DNA from: JAJEFO01 sp965209045
GTDB taxonomy: Bacteria > Pseudomonadota > Alphaproteobacteria > Rhodobacterales > Rhodobacteraceae
Direction of reading: 5' to 3'
Assembly: GCA_965209045.1 (NCBI GenBank)
Contig: CBDBPW010000001.1
Span: 248,001 to 312,000, forward strand
Length of the DNA: 64,000 nt
The first letter of the stretch is position 1; the number at the start of each line of letters is the position of its first letter. The position numbers and the translations under genes are program-made. Below are positions 34,542 to 43,956 of the stretch, in pieces. The notes below the pieces were generated by a model. That model made no database searches. It saw only the letters and a program-made list of their open reading frames with translations, and was not told the DNA's origin.

Positions 34542-35372
34542 TTATTTCACGGCGCCGAAGGTCAGGCCGCGGACAAGTTGTTTCTGGCTGAACCAGCCCA
34601 TTATCAGGATTGGTGCGATGGCCATGGTCGATGCCGCCGAGAGCTTGGCGTAGAACAAACCCTCCGGGCTCGAGTAACTGGCGATGAAGGCCGTAAGCGG
34701 GGCCGCCTTGGCCGCAGTAAGGTTGAGCGTCCAGAACGCCTCGTTCCAGGCGAGGATGACGTTCAGGAGCAACGTCGAGGCCATGCCCGGGATCGCCATC
34801 GGCGTGAGCACGTAGAGGATCTCTGCGTGCAATGTGGCGCCATCCATCCGCGCCGCCTCCAGGATCTCGCCGGGGATCTCCCTGAAGTAGGTGTAGAGCA
34901 TCCAGACGATGATCGGCAGGTTGATCAGCATCAGTACGAACACGAGCCCGGCGCGGCTGTCGAGAAGTCCGAGCCGGATGAACAGAAGGTAGATCGGGTA
35001 GAGCACGCCGACGGCGGGCAGCATCTTGGTCGAGAGCATCCAGAGGAGGATGTCCTTGGTGCGTTTGGAGGGCACGAAGGCCATCGCCCAAGCTGCGGGC
35101 ACAGCGACAAGAAGGCCCAGGAGAGTCGAGCCGAAGGCCAGGATGACCGAGTTTGCGAAGTGCCGCGAATAGTTCGAGCGCTCCTGCACGACCCCGTAGT
35201 TTTCCAGGGTCCATGGCGCAGCGAGCACTTCCAGCGGGGCCTTGATCGCGTCGCCCTCGGCCTTGAACGACATGACGAAGATCCAGAGGATCGGGAAGAA
35301 GATCAGCAGGCCAACCGCCCATGCGGCAAGGGAGTTGATCGTCTTTTGGCGGGTAGTGACGGCACGGGCCAT
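34542..35372 (-). CDS. smoG: Sorbitol/mannitol ABC transporter permease (MalG type)
   Basis: A 276-residue permease with about six membrane segments. It has the EAA loop ILEAARMDGATLHAEILYVL-TP and ends QKQLVRGLTFGAVK. The TKMLPAVGVLYPIYLLFIRL segment is typical of polyol permeases. The ATG at 35372 lies 11 bases downstream of the smoF stop. It forms the inner-membrane pore together with SmoF. Confidence 0.9.
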   Translation of the reverse strand: MARAVTTRQKTINSLAAWAVGLLIFFPILWIFVMSFKAEGDAIKAPLEVLAAPWTLENYGVVQERSNYSRHFANSVILAFGSTLLGLLVAVPAAWAMAFVPSKRTKDILLWMLSTKMLPAVGVLYPIYLLFIRLGLLDSRAGLVFVLMLINLPIIVWMLYTYFREIPGEILEAARMDGATLHAEILYVLTPMAIPGMASTLLLNVILAWNEAFWTLNLTAAKAAPLTAFIASYSSPEGLFYAKLSAASTMAIAPILIMGWFSQKQLVRGLTFGAVK

Positions 35373-35383
35373 GGTCGTTCCCC

Positions 35384-36262
35384 TCACGCGTCCAAGTTCT
35401 TGCCGACGATGCGCATCAGGAAGATCGCAACGATATTGGCGAGGATGATGGCATAAACGCCACCGGCGGAGCCGAGGCCCACGTTCTGGCTCTCCAGCAC
35501 GCGCTGGTAGATCAGGTAGGTCAGCGTCTTGGTGCCGAAGGAGCCCTGGGTGGTGACGAAAATCTCTGCGAAGATCGACAGCAGGAAGATCGTCTGGATC
35601 AGGAGCACGACGGTGATCGCGCGGCTCAGGTGCGGCAGAACGATGAAGACAAAGCGCTGCGGCCAGCGTGCGCCATCCATCTCGGCGGCTTCGAGCTGCT
35701 CCTGGTCGAGCGACTGAAACGCCGTGAGCAGAATCAGCGTCGCGAAGGGCAGCCATTGCCAGGACACGATGAGAATGAGCGAGGGCAGCGATGCCTGCGA
35801 GAGCCATTCGATCGGTTCGGCCCCGACACTTCGCCAGACATGGGCAAAGAAGCCGTTCACCGGGTCCATGAACATGTTCTTCCACACCAGGCCCGACACG
35901 GTCGGCATGACGAAAAATGGAGCGATGACCAGGATGCGGACAACCCCCTGACCCCACATCGGCTGATCAAGCAGGAGGGCGAGGAAAATCCCGAGGATCA
36001 CCGTGATCACCAGTACCCCGCCGACGATGACAAGCGTCGCGTAGACACTTGGCCAGAACGAACTCGACGTCACAAATCGTGAGTAGTTGGCGAACCCCAC
36101 CCAATCCAGCCCGTTGGCCAGCGAGTCGCCACGCATCGGCAGGTATTTCTTGAAGGAGAAGTAGAGCGTCATCGTCAGCGGCACGAGCATCCAGCCGAGA
36201 AGAAGGACCACCGCCGGGGCCATCATCAACCGGGCTGCGGATCGGGAGTGCTGGGTTGCCAT
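35384..36262 (-). CDS. smoF: Sorbitol/mannitol ABC transporter permease (MalF type)
   Basis: A 292-residue permease with about six hydrophobic segments, first one at RLMMAPAVVLLLGWMLVPLT. It has the EAA loop QLEAAEMDGARWPQRFVFIV-LP. The start at 36262 is preceded by AGAGGAGGTAC, an excellent ribosome binding site. It is separated from smoE by 115 bases that hold a strong stem-loop, which may lower expression of this and later genes relative to the binding protein. Confidence 0.9.
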   Translation of the reverse strand: MATQHSRSAARLMMAPAVVLLLGWMLVPLTMTLYFSFKKYLPMRGDSLANGLDWVGFANYSRFVTSSSFWPSVYATLVIVGGVLVITVILGIFLALLLDQPMWGQGVVRILVIAPFFVMPTVSGLVWKNMFMDPVNGFFAHVWRSVGAEPIEWLSQASLPSLILIVSWQWLPFATLILLTAFQSLDQEQLEAAEMDGARWPQRFVFIVLPHLSRAITVVLLIQTIFLLSIFAEIFVTTQGSFGTKTLTYLIYQRVLESQNVGLGSAGGVYAIILANIVAIFLMRIVGKNLDA

Positions 36263-36336
36263 GGACGTACCTCCTCTGATGACAGCCTGACTCGGCTGCC
36301 CGGAATGATAACGCAACGGGATCGCTTTGGCAGGTC

Positions 36337-36364
36337 TCAGGGGGCGACCATGGCCGCCCCCTGA
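36337..36364 (-). other. Stem-loop between smoE and smoF
   Basis: TCAGGGGGCG and CGCCCCCTGA form a perfect ten-pair stem with an eight-base loop directly after the smoE stop. The flank on the minus strand is not T-rich, so it should act as an mRNA-stabilising or partial-termination element rather than a full terminator. Confidence 0.65.
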
Positions 36365-36377
36365 CGGGGAGGATAGC

Positions 36378-37679
36378 CTAGTAGCCGGCCGCTTCCATTG
36401 CGTCGGTGGTCAGCGCTTGCGCCTTGGCCAGCGCCTCTTCCACGGATTGCTGGCCTGCGTAGACAGCCGAGAACTCCTGGCTGACTTCCGTTGCAATGCC
36501 GGCAAACTCGGGAATGGCGACAAACTGGATCCCGACATAGGGCACCGGCTTGACGGTCGGGTTGTTGGGATCCGCAGCGTTGATGGAATCGAGAGTCATC
36601 TTTGCGAACGGCACCGCCTGGTAATCCGGGTTCTCGTAGAGCGAGGTACGGGCACCCGGCGGCACGTTGGCCCAGCCTTCGTTCGCCGCGACGAGCTCGA
36701 TATACGCCTTCGAGGTGGCCCACTCGATGAACTGCTTGGCAGCCGCTTCTTTCTGGGTGCCAGCAGGGATCGCCAGGGCCCAGGCCCAGAGCCAGTTCGA
36801 GCGCTTGCCGAGCCCGGTGTCAGGCGCCAGCGCAAAGCCGACACTGTCCGCGACGGTCGAGTCGTTGGGGTTGGTCACGAAGGACGCCGCAACGGTAGCG
36901 TCGATCCACATGCCGCACTTGCCCTGCTGGAACAGCGACAGGTTCTCGTTGAAGCCGTTGGTGGCGTAGCCCTGCGGGCCGTAGTCGTTCATCAGGTTGA
37001 CGAAGAAGGTCAACGCTTCGTTCCACTCCGGCTGATCGAACTGTGCCTGCCAGTCTTCGTCGAACCAACGCGCGCCGAACGAGTTGGCCGTGACGGTAAT
37101 GAAGGCGCCGCCTTCACCCCAGCCGGCCTTGCCGCGCAAGCAGACACCGTTGATGTCGTTTTCGGGGTCATCCATGGCCGCGGCGGCTTCCCGGATGAAT
37201 TCCCAGGTCGGCGCATCCGGCATCTCCAGGCCGGCCTTTTCCATCAGGTCGGTGCGGTACATGATCATTGAACTTTCGCCATAGAACGGCGCAGCGTAGA
37301 GCGTGCCGTCATGCGACAGACCGCCTCGCATGGCGGGCAGGATGTCGTCGACATCGTATTCGGCCGACAGATCGTCCAGCGGCACCAGCCAGCCGTTGGC
37401 ACCCCAGATCGGGGTTTCGTACATGCCGATGGTCATGATGTCGAACTGGCCGCCCTTGGTCGAAATGTCGGTGGTCACGCGCTGACGCAGCACGTTCTCC
37501 TCGAGGGTCACCCATTCGACATCATGGCCGGTCTTGGCGGTGAAGTCGTCTGTATATCCTTGCATGCGGATCATGTCGCCGTTGTTGACTGTGGCGATGG
37601 TTATGGTTTCCGCATAGGCGCTGCCGGCTGCGATAAGCGACAGTGCAGTGGCCGTGCGGAGTGCGTTCTTGAGAAACAT
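36378..37679 (-). CDS. smoE: Sorbitol/mannitol-binding protein of ABC transporter
   Basis: A 433-residue periplasmic binding protein. The signal peptide is MFLKNALRTATALSLIAAGS-AYA, and the mature protein begins ETITIATVNNGDMIRMQGYT. Blocks GQFDIMTIGMYETPIWGANG, YAAPFYGESSMIMYRTDLM and GKCGMWIDATVAASFV are those of polyol-binding proteins of the smoE/mtlE group. The ATG at 37679 has GGGAGG upstream. First gene of the smo operon, transcribed from the promoter at 37712-37739. Confidence 0.9.
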   Translation of the reverse strand: MFLKNALRTATALSLIAAGSAYAETITIATVNNGDMIRMQGYTDDFTAKTGHDVEWVTLEENVLRQRVTTDISTKGGQFDIMTIGMYETPIWGANGWLVPLDDLSAEYDVDDILPAMRGGLSHDGTLYAAPFYGESSMIMYRTDLMEKAGLEMPDAPTWEFIREAAAAMDDPENDINGVCLRGKAGWGEGGAFITVTANSFGARWFDEDWQAQFDQPEWNEALTFFVNLMNDYGPQGYATNGFNENLSLFQQGKCGMWIDATVAASFVTNPNDSTVADSVGFALAPDTGLGKRSNWLWAWALAIPAGTQKEAAAKQFIEWATSKAYIELVAANEGWANVPPGARTSLYENPDYQAVPFAKMTLDSINAADPNNPTVKPVPYVGIQFVAIPEFAGIATEVSQEFSAVYAGQQSVEEALAKAQALTTDAMEAAGY

Positions 37680-37711
37680 TCGAATCCTCCCTAGGGTTAA
37701 ATCGCAACGCA

Positions 37712-37739
37712 ACACTAGCAAGAATCCAGCGCGTGTCAA
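37712..37739 (-). promoter_or_regulatory. Promoter of the smo operon with nearby candidate LacI operator
   Basis: On the minus strand TTGACA (complement of 37734-37739) is a perfect -35 box; 16 bases later TAGTGT is a fair -10. Just upstream an ACGCGT-centred stretch with AT-rich arms (about 37746-37762) resembles a LacI-family operator. The lacI gene reading into this region ends at 37764. The promoter call is by eye; the operator assignment is weaker. Confidence 0.5.
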
Positions 37740-37763
37740 TAACAATTTTACGCGTGATAACTT

Positions 37764-38795
37764 TTATGCTGATGCTCGAAGCACGAGACGCGCCGAGAAC
37801 AGGGTTTCGGTCCGGTCGTCGAACCGGCCGCCCGCCTCGATCAATCTGAGCAGCGTTTCGGCACCGCAATCCGACACCATGTCGTATTCGTGAGCCACGG
37901 TGGTCAGGGGCGGGCAGGTGAAGCGCGAATAGGGATGGTCATCGTGGCCGGCCACACGCAATGCGCAGCCGCTTCCGCGTCCGATGCGCAGCCCCTTTTC
38001 GTAACAGGCGGCCAAGAGCCCGATGGCAAGACGGTCGTTGCTGCAAAGGACCGTGTCGGTGGGGAACGAATGCTCCTGGAGTGCGCGCATACCCCCATGG
38101 TAGCCAATTTCTTCAAGGTTCCAGCCTTCGCCTTCCACTTGGACAAGCATCGGCTCCAACCCGTGACTTTCCATTGCTTCGATGTAGCATCGATGGCGCG
38201 CGAGCGAGTTCGGGTTGCCCGGGTTCCTCATCTCGAAGAAACACGGCGGCTCCCCGGTCCGTGTAAGATAGTCAACGCTCTGCGACACGAAGCTCTGATT
38301 GTCCGAACCGACAAACGCTTCTCCGATTCCAGCAATGTCTCTGTCCAGCAGGACCGTCGGAACCTCTTCGCAAAACCGGGCAAGATGATCCCGGTCGGAA
38401 CTCCGGCCGAGCGGGGCCAGAAGCACACCCGACGGACGCAGTGACCTAAGGTTGTTCAGAGCCTCGCCTTCGAGTTTCCGCTCGCCGTGCGAACTGAACA
38501 GCGTCGCGTGGAAACCGGCTTCGATGCAGCGGCGTTCCAGGGTTCTTGCAATCTCTGCAAAGACAGGGTCAGCAAGGTATGGAACGATGATGCCTACGCT
38601 CTTCGTGAGCTGGCGGTTCTGGTTCATCGCGTAAATGTTCGGGCGATAGTCGTACTGTTCCAGTGCGGCCTCAATCCGCTCACGGGTCGACTTGCGGACA
38701 CTTCCCGGGTCGTGAAAGTATTTCGAGACAGTCGGGCGCGAGACTCCGCTTGCCGCTGCGAAGTCTTCCATGGTTCTGATAGTCGGCTCTTTCAA
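37764..38795 (-). CDS. LacI-family transcriptional regulator of the smo operon
   Basis: A 343-residue LacI regulator, the normal length. The DNA-binding domain is TIRTMEDFAAASGVSRPTVS then KYFHDPGSVRKSTRERIEAA, and the effector domain begins SVGIIVPYLADPVFAEIART. I place the start at a TTG (38795), because AGGAG lies eight bases before it and it gives the usual LKEPTIRTMEDFA opening; the frame extends to 38933 without a signal. It is directly upstream of smoE in the same direction and is probably a polyol-responsive repressor of the operon. The effector is likely sorbitol or mannitol by position. Confidence 0.88.
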   Translation of the reverse strand: MKEPTIRTMEDFAAASGVSRPTVSKYFHDPGSVRKSTRERIEAALEQYDYRPNIYAMNQNRQLTKSVGIIVPYLADPVFAEIARTLERRCIEAGFHATLFSSHGERKLEGEALNNLRSLRPSGVLLAPLGRSSDRDHLARFCEEVPTVLLDRDIAGIGEAFVGSDNQSFVSQSVDYLTRTGEPPCFFEMRNPGNPNSLARHRCYIEAMESHGLEPMLVQVEGEGWNLEEIGYHGGMRALQEHSFPTDTVLCSNDRLAIGLLAACYEKGLRIGRGSGCALRVAGHDDHPYSRFTCPPLTTVAHEYDMVSDCGAETLLRLIEAGGRFDDRTETLFSARLVLRASA

Positions 38796-39422
38796 CCTAG
38801 AATCTCCTATGTGCGCCGACTCCGGCCAGTTTGCGGCGAATGCGGACGAATCTTCGACACCGGTGGTGCCAGCCTTCACAAAAAACATGACGCGCGCAAA
38901 GCAATATTTTACAGTACTGGGGTCCTTTGACAATCGGGTTGCGATTCTGGCGGATCGATGCCAATCCGTGCCTCGATGACCGCCGGAACGGCGGCACGGG
39001 CTAGACCAGGGCTAGACCAGCAGGTGGCCAGTCAGCGACCCCTCCCAGAATGGAGGGGCATCTTGAGCGGCGCAAGCCCCGAGAGCCCATGCTGACCGGC
39101 ACGAGAAGGGAGACTTCCATCCGATCCGCCTTGCACCATGCGTCCAAGACCCGCTCCGGAACGCTTCCTCCGTCCCGGACCCTGGAAGAGTCGCCTGCAT
39201 GCACGCCAGGTCGGGCAAAACACGGGGCGATTCCAGGCGCGGTGGTGCAAGATGTGCGAGGGGAGCCCGGCTCCGGCCAGCGATTGCATGATCCTTCCGT
39301 GCGGTTCTTGACTCGCGATGCACCTCGCGCCCACGAATTGATCGCCGCGCCGGAAACCGCGATGCCGAACCGGCCACATCATCGCGTTGGAGACCGAAAT
39401 CAGGACCTGGAGAACCTGGGCC
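38796..39422. other. divergent intergenic region; 11-bp tandem repeat inside
   Basis: About 630 bases between the minus-strand lacI start and the plus-strand hydrolase gene. It should hold both promoters. A tandem duplication of GGGCTAGACCA lies at 38998-39008 and 39009-39019. Open frames on both strands show no recognisable domain. Confidence 0.45.
38998..39019. repeat. Tandem direct repeat, 2 x 11 bp
   Basis: GGGCTAGACCA occurs twice head to tail without spacer. It could be a replication-slippage duplication or paired binding sites; nothing else supports either. Confidence 0.6.
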
Positions 39423-40202
39423 ATGACGTGGACAGTCCAGCCGCGGTCTGAGGCCAGGGGCATCAGCTTCATTCGTGTCGGCACGGGCTCCAGGCTGTAT
39501 CTGGTGCACGGCGTGGGCCTGCGAGCGGAGGCATGGATGGCGCAAGTCAGCAAACTGTCGGCGACGCTGCACTGCCGTGCCTTTGACCTCCCGGGCCACG
39601 GTGCGAGTCGCGCCCTGCCGCGCCCCGCGACGCTGACGCAGTTCACGGACCGCATCGCGGCTGCAATCGATGCACCGGGAGTCGTTGCCGGACATTCGAT
39701 GGGCGCGATGATCGCGCTCGACCTGGCGGTCCGCCATCCACAACTGGTCCAGGGCGTTGCTGCGCTGAACGCCATCTATTGCCGCAGCCCGAAAGCCGCA
39801 GAGGCGGTGCGACGACGCGCGGCGGACCTGTCCACCACGGAACTGGCAGATCCGGAAGCGACCCTGACGCGCTGGTTTGCCGATCAGGACACCGCCGAGC
39901 GGCGTGCATGCCGGAAGTGGCTGACCGGAGTGGCCACTGAGCACTACAGGACGGCCTATGAGGTGTTCGCGGCGGAGAATGGACCTGCAGATGCGGATCT
40001 GGCCCGCGTGACATGCCCGGGGCTGTTCATGACCGGCGGCAGTGATCCAAACTCGACCCCGGCGATGAGCGAAGCGATGGCACGGATCGCACCGAATGCC
40101 CGTGCCGTCATCGTTGCGGGGGCGGCGCACATGATGCAAATGACGCATGCGGGAAAAGTGAACGCCGCGCTTGAAGACCTGATCCGGGAGGCGACCCGAT
40201 GA
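39423..40202 (+). CDS. Alpha/beta-fold hydrolase
   Basis: A 259-residue hydrolase. It has the oxyanion/turn motif LVHGVGLRAEAW, the nucleophile elbow GHSMGA (Gly-x-Ser-x-Gly), a strand with FMTGGSDPNSTP that carries the acid, and AHMMQMTH with the catalytic histidine. The ATG at 39423 is preceded by GGAGAA; the frame opens at 39387. Its stop overlaps the flavin reductase start (ATGA), so it belongs to the four-gene oxidative operon. It may hydrolyse an ester, lactone or enol-lactone formed by the monooxygenase. Substrate unknown. Confidence 0.87.
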   Translation: MTWTVQPRSEARGISFIRVGTGSRLYLVHGVGLRAEAWMAQVSKLSATLHCRAFDLPGHGASRALPRPATLTQFTDRIAAAIDAPGVVAGHSMGAMIALDLAVRHPQLVQGVAALNAIYCRSPKAAEAVRRRAADLSTTELADPEATLTRWFADQDTAERRACRKWLTGVATEHYRTAYEVFAAENGPADADLARVTCPGLFMTGGSDPNSTPAMSEAMARIAPNARAVIVAGAAHMMQMTHAGKVNAALEDLIREATR

Positions 40203-41113
40203 CTCCGCCCGATCGCCGCGCCCTGCGGGATGCCTTTGGCGGGTTCATGACCGGCGTGACCGTCGTGACGACGCGGGAGCCTGACGGGTCGGCCCTTGGA
40301 TTCACGGCCAACTCCTTTTCTTCGGTCTCCCTGGAGCCGCCGATGCTGTTGGTCTGCTCCGGCCGGTCGCTGTCGAGCCACGACGTCTTCGCGACTTGCG
40401 CTCACTTCGCCGTGTCGGTCCTGGCCGAGGGGCAGGAAGACGTGTCGAACGTCTTCGCCAGCTTCAAGGGGGACCGGTTCGCCCGGATTGCCCATGCCCC
40501 CGATGCCAATGGCATCCCTGTGATCGACGGCGCTGTCGCCAAGTTCTCCTGCCGCAGGGTGCGATCCATCCCAGGGGGCGATCACACCATACTTCTGGGG
40601 GAGGTCACCGGCTTCACGCACAGTGACGGGTTGGGTCTTGGCTACGCCCGGGGGCGATACTTCAGCCTGGGCCTGGAACGCGCCGCGGTGTTTGCCGACA
40701 GCACCCGCCGGATAGTGGCTGCTGCCCTGATCGAGCAGGACGGCCATGTCCTGCTGGAAGAGGGCCAGGGAGGACTGCGTCCCCCGCAGTTCGAGTTCGA
40801 GGCTCAAGGCAATCTTCGCGCCGCAATGGAGGCACGACTGGCCGGATCCGTCATTCTGGGAAGCGCCTACTCCATCTTTGACGACAGGCAGACCAACACC
40901 CACTATACGTGTTTCTTGGCGCAAGCCACGCAAGGCTGCGCGCTGGCGGGAAGGCTTGTCCCGATCGACGATCTCGCAGGCTTGACCTTCGAGACGCCGG
41001 CGATTGCCGCGCTGTGCACTCGATTCGCCCTCGAATACGGCACCCGGGACTTCACCCTTTATGTCGGCGACGAGGCGTCCGGAGACCGGCACGAGATCAG
41101 CAAGGAGCCTTGA
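40199..41113 (+). CDS. Flavin reductase with additional C-terminal domain
   Basis: A 304-residue protein. Residues 1-160 are a flavin reductase (HpaC/FMN-binding split barrel): AFGGFMTGVTVVTTREPDG, GFTANSFSSVSLEPPMLLVC, FAVSVLAEGQEDVSNVFAS and YFSLG. The extra about 130 residues at the C-terminus (IVAAALIEQDGHVLLEEGQG, GSAYSIFDDRQTNTHYTCFL) look like a Nudix-type fold, though the catalytic Nudix box is not seen. It should supply reduced flavin to the LLM monooxygenase encoded next. The double-domain form is the more unusual variant. Confidence 0.83.
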   Translation: MTPPDRRALRDAFGGFMTGVTVVTTREPDGSALGFTANSFSSVSLEPPMLLVCSGRSLSSHDVFATCAHFAVSVLAEGQEDVSNVFASFKGDRFARIAHAPDANGIPVIDGAVAKFSCRRVRSIPGGDHTILLGEVTGFTHSDGLGLGYARGRYFSLGLERAAVFADSTRRIVAAALIEQDGHVLLEEGQGGLRPPQFEFEAQGNLRAAMEARLAGSVILGSAYSIFDDRQTNTHYTCFLAQATQGCALAGRLVPIDDLAGLTFETPAIAALCTRFALEYGTRDFTLYVGDEASGDRHEISKEP

Positions 41114-41115
41114 CC

Positions 41116-42150
41116 ATGGAGTTTTCGCTGTTTTCCCATATGGAACGCCTGACGCCAGAACAGTCGCATGCGGAGCTGTACGAGGACTTCGTTTCGCTGT
41201 GCCAAATGGCTGACGAGGGCGGGATGCGGGCGATCTGGACCGGTGAACATCACGGAATGGAGTTCACGATCGCGCCCAACCCCTTCCTGTCGCTCATGGA
41301 CCTGTCACATCGCACCAGGAATGTCCGGTTGGGTACCGGCACCGTCATCGTGCCGTTCTGGCATCCGATCAAGCTTGCCGGCGAAGCTGCCGCGACCGAT
41401 CTGATGACCGGCGGCAGGCTGGAACTGGGAATCGCCCGCGGCGCCTATTCCTATGAGTACGAGCGTCTCATGCCGGGGCTGGACGCCTGGGAGGCCGGAC
41501 AGCGAATGCGGGAAACTGCGCCACTGCTGCGCCAACTGTGGCAGGGCGATTGCGCCCATGACGGAAAGTACTTCAGCTTCCCGGCGTCCACGTCCTCGCC
41601 CAAGCCGGTGCAACCTGGCGGCCCGCCCATCTGGGTCGCGGCCCGCGACCCCAACAGTCACGAATTCGCGGTGCAAAACGGCTTCAACGTGCAGGTCACG
41701 CCCCTTTGGAAGGGCGACGAAGAGATCGATACGCTGATGGGCCGCTTCAAGGACGCCTGCGCGGGCCATGACGGGCCGCGCCCAAAAGTCCTGCTGCTGC
41801 ATCACACCTATGTCGGAACCGATGCCGGGGACATCGATCAGGCTGTGCAGGACCTGACGCGGTATTTCGCCTACTTCGGGGCGTGGTTCCAGAACAAGCG
41901 ACCCGTGTCACAGGGCCTGATCCAGGCGCTTGGCGGAGAAGAGGTTGCCGCCAACAGGATGATCTCTCCCGAAGCGATCAGGCGCGACCTGACCATCGGG
42001 ACCGCGCAGCAGGTGATCGACCGGCTGAAACGCTACGAGGACCTGGGATACGACGAGTTTTCGCTTTGGATCGACAGCGGCATGACGATAGACCGGAAGC
42101 GTGCCTCGCTGGCACGCTTCATTGACGACGTGATGCCCGCATTCGCATGA
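41116..42150 (+). CDS. LLM-class flavin-dependent monooxygenase (bacterial luciferase family)
   Basis: A 344-residue TIM-barrel oxidoreductase. Family blocks are AIWTGEHHGMEFTIAPNPFL, VRLGTGTVIVPFWHPIKLA, LMTGGRLELGIARGAYSYEY, and PPIWVAARDPNSHEFAVQNG. It uses reduced flavin from the neighbouring reductase to oxygenate a substrate. The ATG at 41116 is preceded by AAGGAG and lies two bases after the reductase stop. Aldehyde dehydrogenase follows, so the oxidised product or its cleavage product is probably an aldehyde. The substrate class is unknown; the Pot-type transporter downstream hints at an amine or other cation. Confidence 0.9.
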   Translation: MEFSLFSHMERLTPEQSHAELYEDFVSLCQMADEGGMRAIWTGEHHGMEFTIAPNPFLSLMDLSHRTRNVRLGTGTVIVPFWHPIKLAGEAAATDLMTGGRLELGIARGAYSYEYERLMPGLDAWEAGQRMRETAPLLRQLWQGDCAHDGKYFSFPASTSSPKPVQPGGPPIWVAARDPNSHEFAVQNGFNVQVTPLWKGDEEIDTLMGRFKDACAGHDGPRPKVLLLHHTYVGTDAGDIDQAVQDLTRYFAYFGAWFQNKRPVSQGLIQALGGEEVAANRMISPEAIRRDLTIGTAQQVIDRLKRYEDLGYDEFSLWIDSGMTIDRKRASLARFIDDVMPAFA

Positions 42151-42157
42151 GGCTGCC

Positions 42158-43636
42158 ATGACCGAAAGGCCGCACTTTCAGCTGTATGTCGACGGGGCAT
42201 GGACCGAAGGATCTGCCGCCAAAGTCATGAAGTCGCAGAAGCCGGCTGACGGGCAGGACTGGGCGACCTTCGCCTGCGCGGCACCCGAAGATGTCGATCA
42301 CGCCGTGACTGCCGCCCGGCGGGCCCTCGAAGATCCGGCCTGGCGCGACTTGACCCAGACGGCGCGAGGGCATCTCTTGTTCAGGCTTGCCGACCTTGTG
42401 GAGCGGAATTCCGAACGGCTCGCGCGGCTGGAGACCACCGACAGTGGCAAGCTCCTGGCCGAAACCGCGGCCCAGACAAACTATGTCGGCAGCTACTACC
42501 GTTACTTCGCCGGGCTGGCCGACAAGATCGAAGGCGCTGTGCTTCCGATCGACAAGCCCGGCATGCACGTCTTTACCCGCCGCGAACCGATTGGAGCGGT
42601 TGCGGCCATCGTGCCGTGGAACGCGCAGATGTTCCTGGCGGCAACCAAGCTTGGCCCGGCGCTTGCCGCCGGGTGCAGCGTTGTCCTGAAGGCGTCAGAG
42701 ATCGCGCCTGCCCCGATGCTGGAATTTGCCCGGCTGGTCGACGAGGCCGGCTTTCCGCCCGGCGTTGTCTCGGTCATCACCGGGGACGCGGAAAACTGCG
42801 CCATTCCGCTGACGCGCCATCCAGATGTGGCACGCATCGCCTTCACGGGAGGGCCAGAGACTGCGCGCCACGTGATAAGGAATTCGGCCGAGAACTTTGC
42901 CGTAACGACGCTGGAGCTGGGTGGCAAGTCACCCATCCTCGTGTTCGACGACGCCGACCTGGACAGCGCGACCAACGGATTGATCGCAGGGAACTTTGGT
43001 GCATCGGGCCAAAGCTGCGTCGCTGGCTCGCGCGGCCTGGTGCAACGGGGCATCCTTGAGTCGCTGGTCGCAAGGATTGCAGAGAGGGCCGGCAGCATCA
43101 CTGTCGGCGACCCGCTTGATCCTGCGACCCATGTCGGGCCGCTTTGCACAAGGGCTCAGATCGAGAGAATCGAGGCGACCCTGGCGCAGGCCGTCAGCCA
43201 GGGCGCCACCATACACTTCGGCGGAGCGCCGCTCGACCGGCCCGGGAACTACATGCAGCCGACGCTGGTGGAATGTCCCGGACCCGACATAAGCACACTT
43301 GAAGTGGAAATGTTCGGTCCGGTCATGTCGCTCCTGCCCTTCGACACCGAAGAAGACGCGATCCGGCTGGCGAACGACACGGACTTCGGGCTGGGATCAG
43401 GTGTATTCACGAACAGCCTGGCCCGTGCCCACCGCGTTTCCTCGCGCCTCCGGGCCGGAATTTGCTGGGTGAACACGTACCGCGCGATTTCGCCGATTGC
43501 ACCCTTTGGCGGCTTCGGTCACTCTGGATTCGGCCGCGAAGGCGGGATCGAGGCAGTCCTGGACTACACGCGCACCAAGACGACCTGGATCAACACGGCC
43601 GATGCGCCGATGGCAAACCCGTTCACCATGCGGTGA
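42158..43636 (+). CDS. Aldehyde dehydrogenase (NAD(P)+-dependent)
   Basis: A 492-residue ALDH with the complete active site: Cys287 in GASGQSCVAGSR and Glu253 in TLELGGKSP, plus PWNAQMFLAATKLGPALAAG and ITGDAENCAIPLTRHPDVAR, GPETARH for cofactor binding, and the C-terminal FGLGSGVFT block. It is in the betaine-aldehyde/aminobutyraldehyde/general ALDH group by overall look. It begins seven bases after the monooxygenase with GAGG as ribosome binding site. It is the last gene of the enzyme part; the transporter starts 320 bases later. Confidence 0.92.
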   Translation: MTERPHFQLYVDGAWTEGSAAKVMKSQKPADGQDWATFACAAPEDVDHAVTAARRALEDPAWRDLTQTARGHLLFRLADLVERNSERLARLETTDSGKLLAETAAQTNYVGSYYRYFAGLADKIEGAVLPIDKPGMHVFTRREPIGAVAAIVPWNAQMFLAATKLGPALAAGCSVVLKASEIAPAPMLEFARLVDEAGFPPGVVSVITGDAENCAIPLTRHPDVARIAFTGGPETARHVIRNSAENFAVTTLELGGKSPILVFDDADLDSATNGLIAGNFGASGQSCVAGSRGLVQRGILESLVARIAERAGSITVGDPLDPATHVGPLCTRAQIERIEATLAQAVSQGATIHFGGAPLDRPGNYMQPTLVECPGPDISTLEVEMFGPVMSLLPFDTEEDAIRLANDTDFGLGSGVFTNSLARAHRVSSRLRAGICWVNTYRAISPIAPFGGFGHSGFGREGGIEAVLDYTRTKTTWINTADAPMANPFTMR

Positions 43637-43956
43637 GATGCAAGAAGTTGCATTGGGCGGCTCCCGCGGCCGGCGCCAACTGCAGCAACGCCTTCGCGAT
43701 GCCCGCATTCCGGCATCGAGACAGTTGCCTGTCCTTGCGCCGCCAATCTGTCATCCGCGACATTGCTGTCTCGGGTTTCCTGCCAGTCGGCGCACCCGCG
43801 GCAGCGCGGCCATGGCCGCGCCATTGACGACAGGCGTCAAATCTCCAATCTTGGCTCGATTCGAAGTTCAAAAGATCCGGACACACGCCCTTAACTGTTG
43901 AAATTGCGAACTTGCTGGTGTTGGGTGCAAGTTGACAAGTCCTCGGGGGAGACCAC
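43637..43956. other. intergenic before the Pot-type transporter operon
   Basis: About 320 bases without a supported gene. It should contain the transporter promoter; AATTGCGAACTTGCTGGTG near 43900 has no clear -35/-10 pair. No terminator hairpin is obvious after the aldehyde dehydrogenase, so read-through from the enzyme operon is possible. Confidence 0.45.

Noticed and set aside
39012..40148. 378-codon minus-strand open frame opposite the hydrolase
   Set aside because: No family resemblance; the plus-strand alpha/beta hydrolase has its catalytic motifs and operon overlap.
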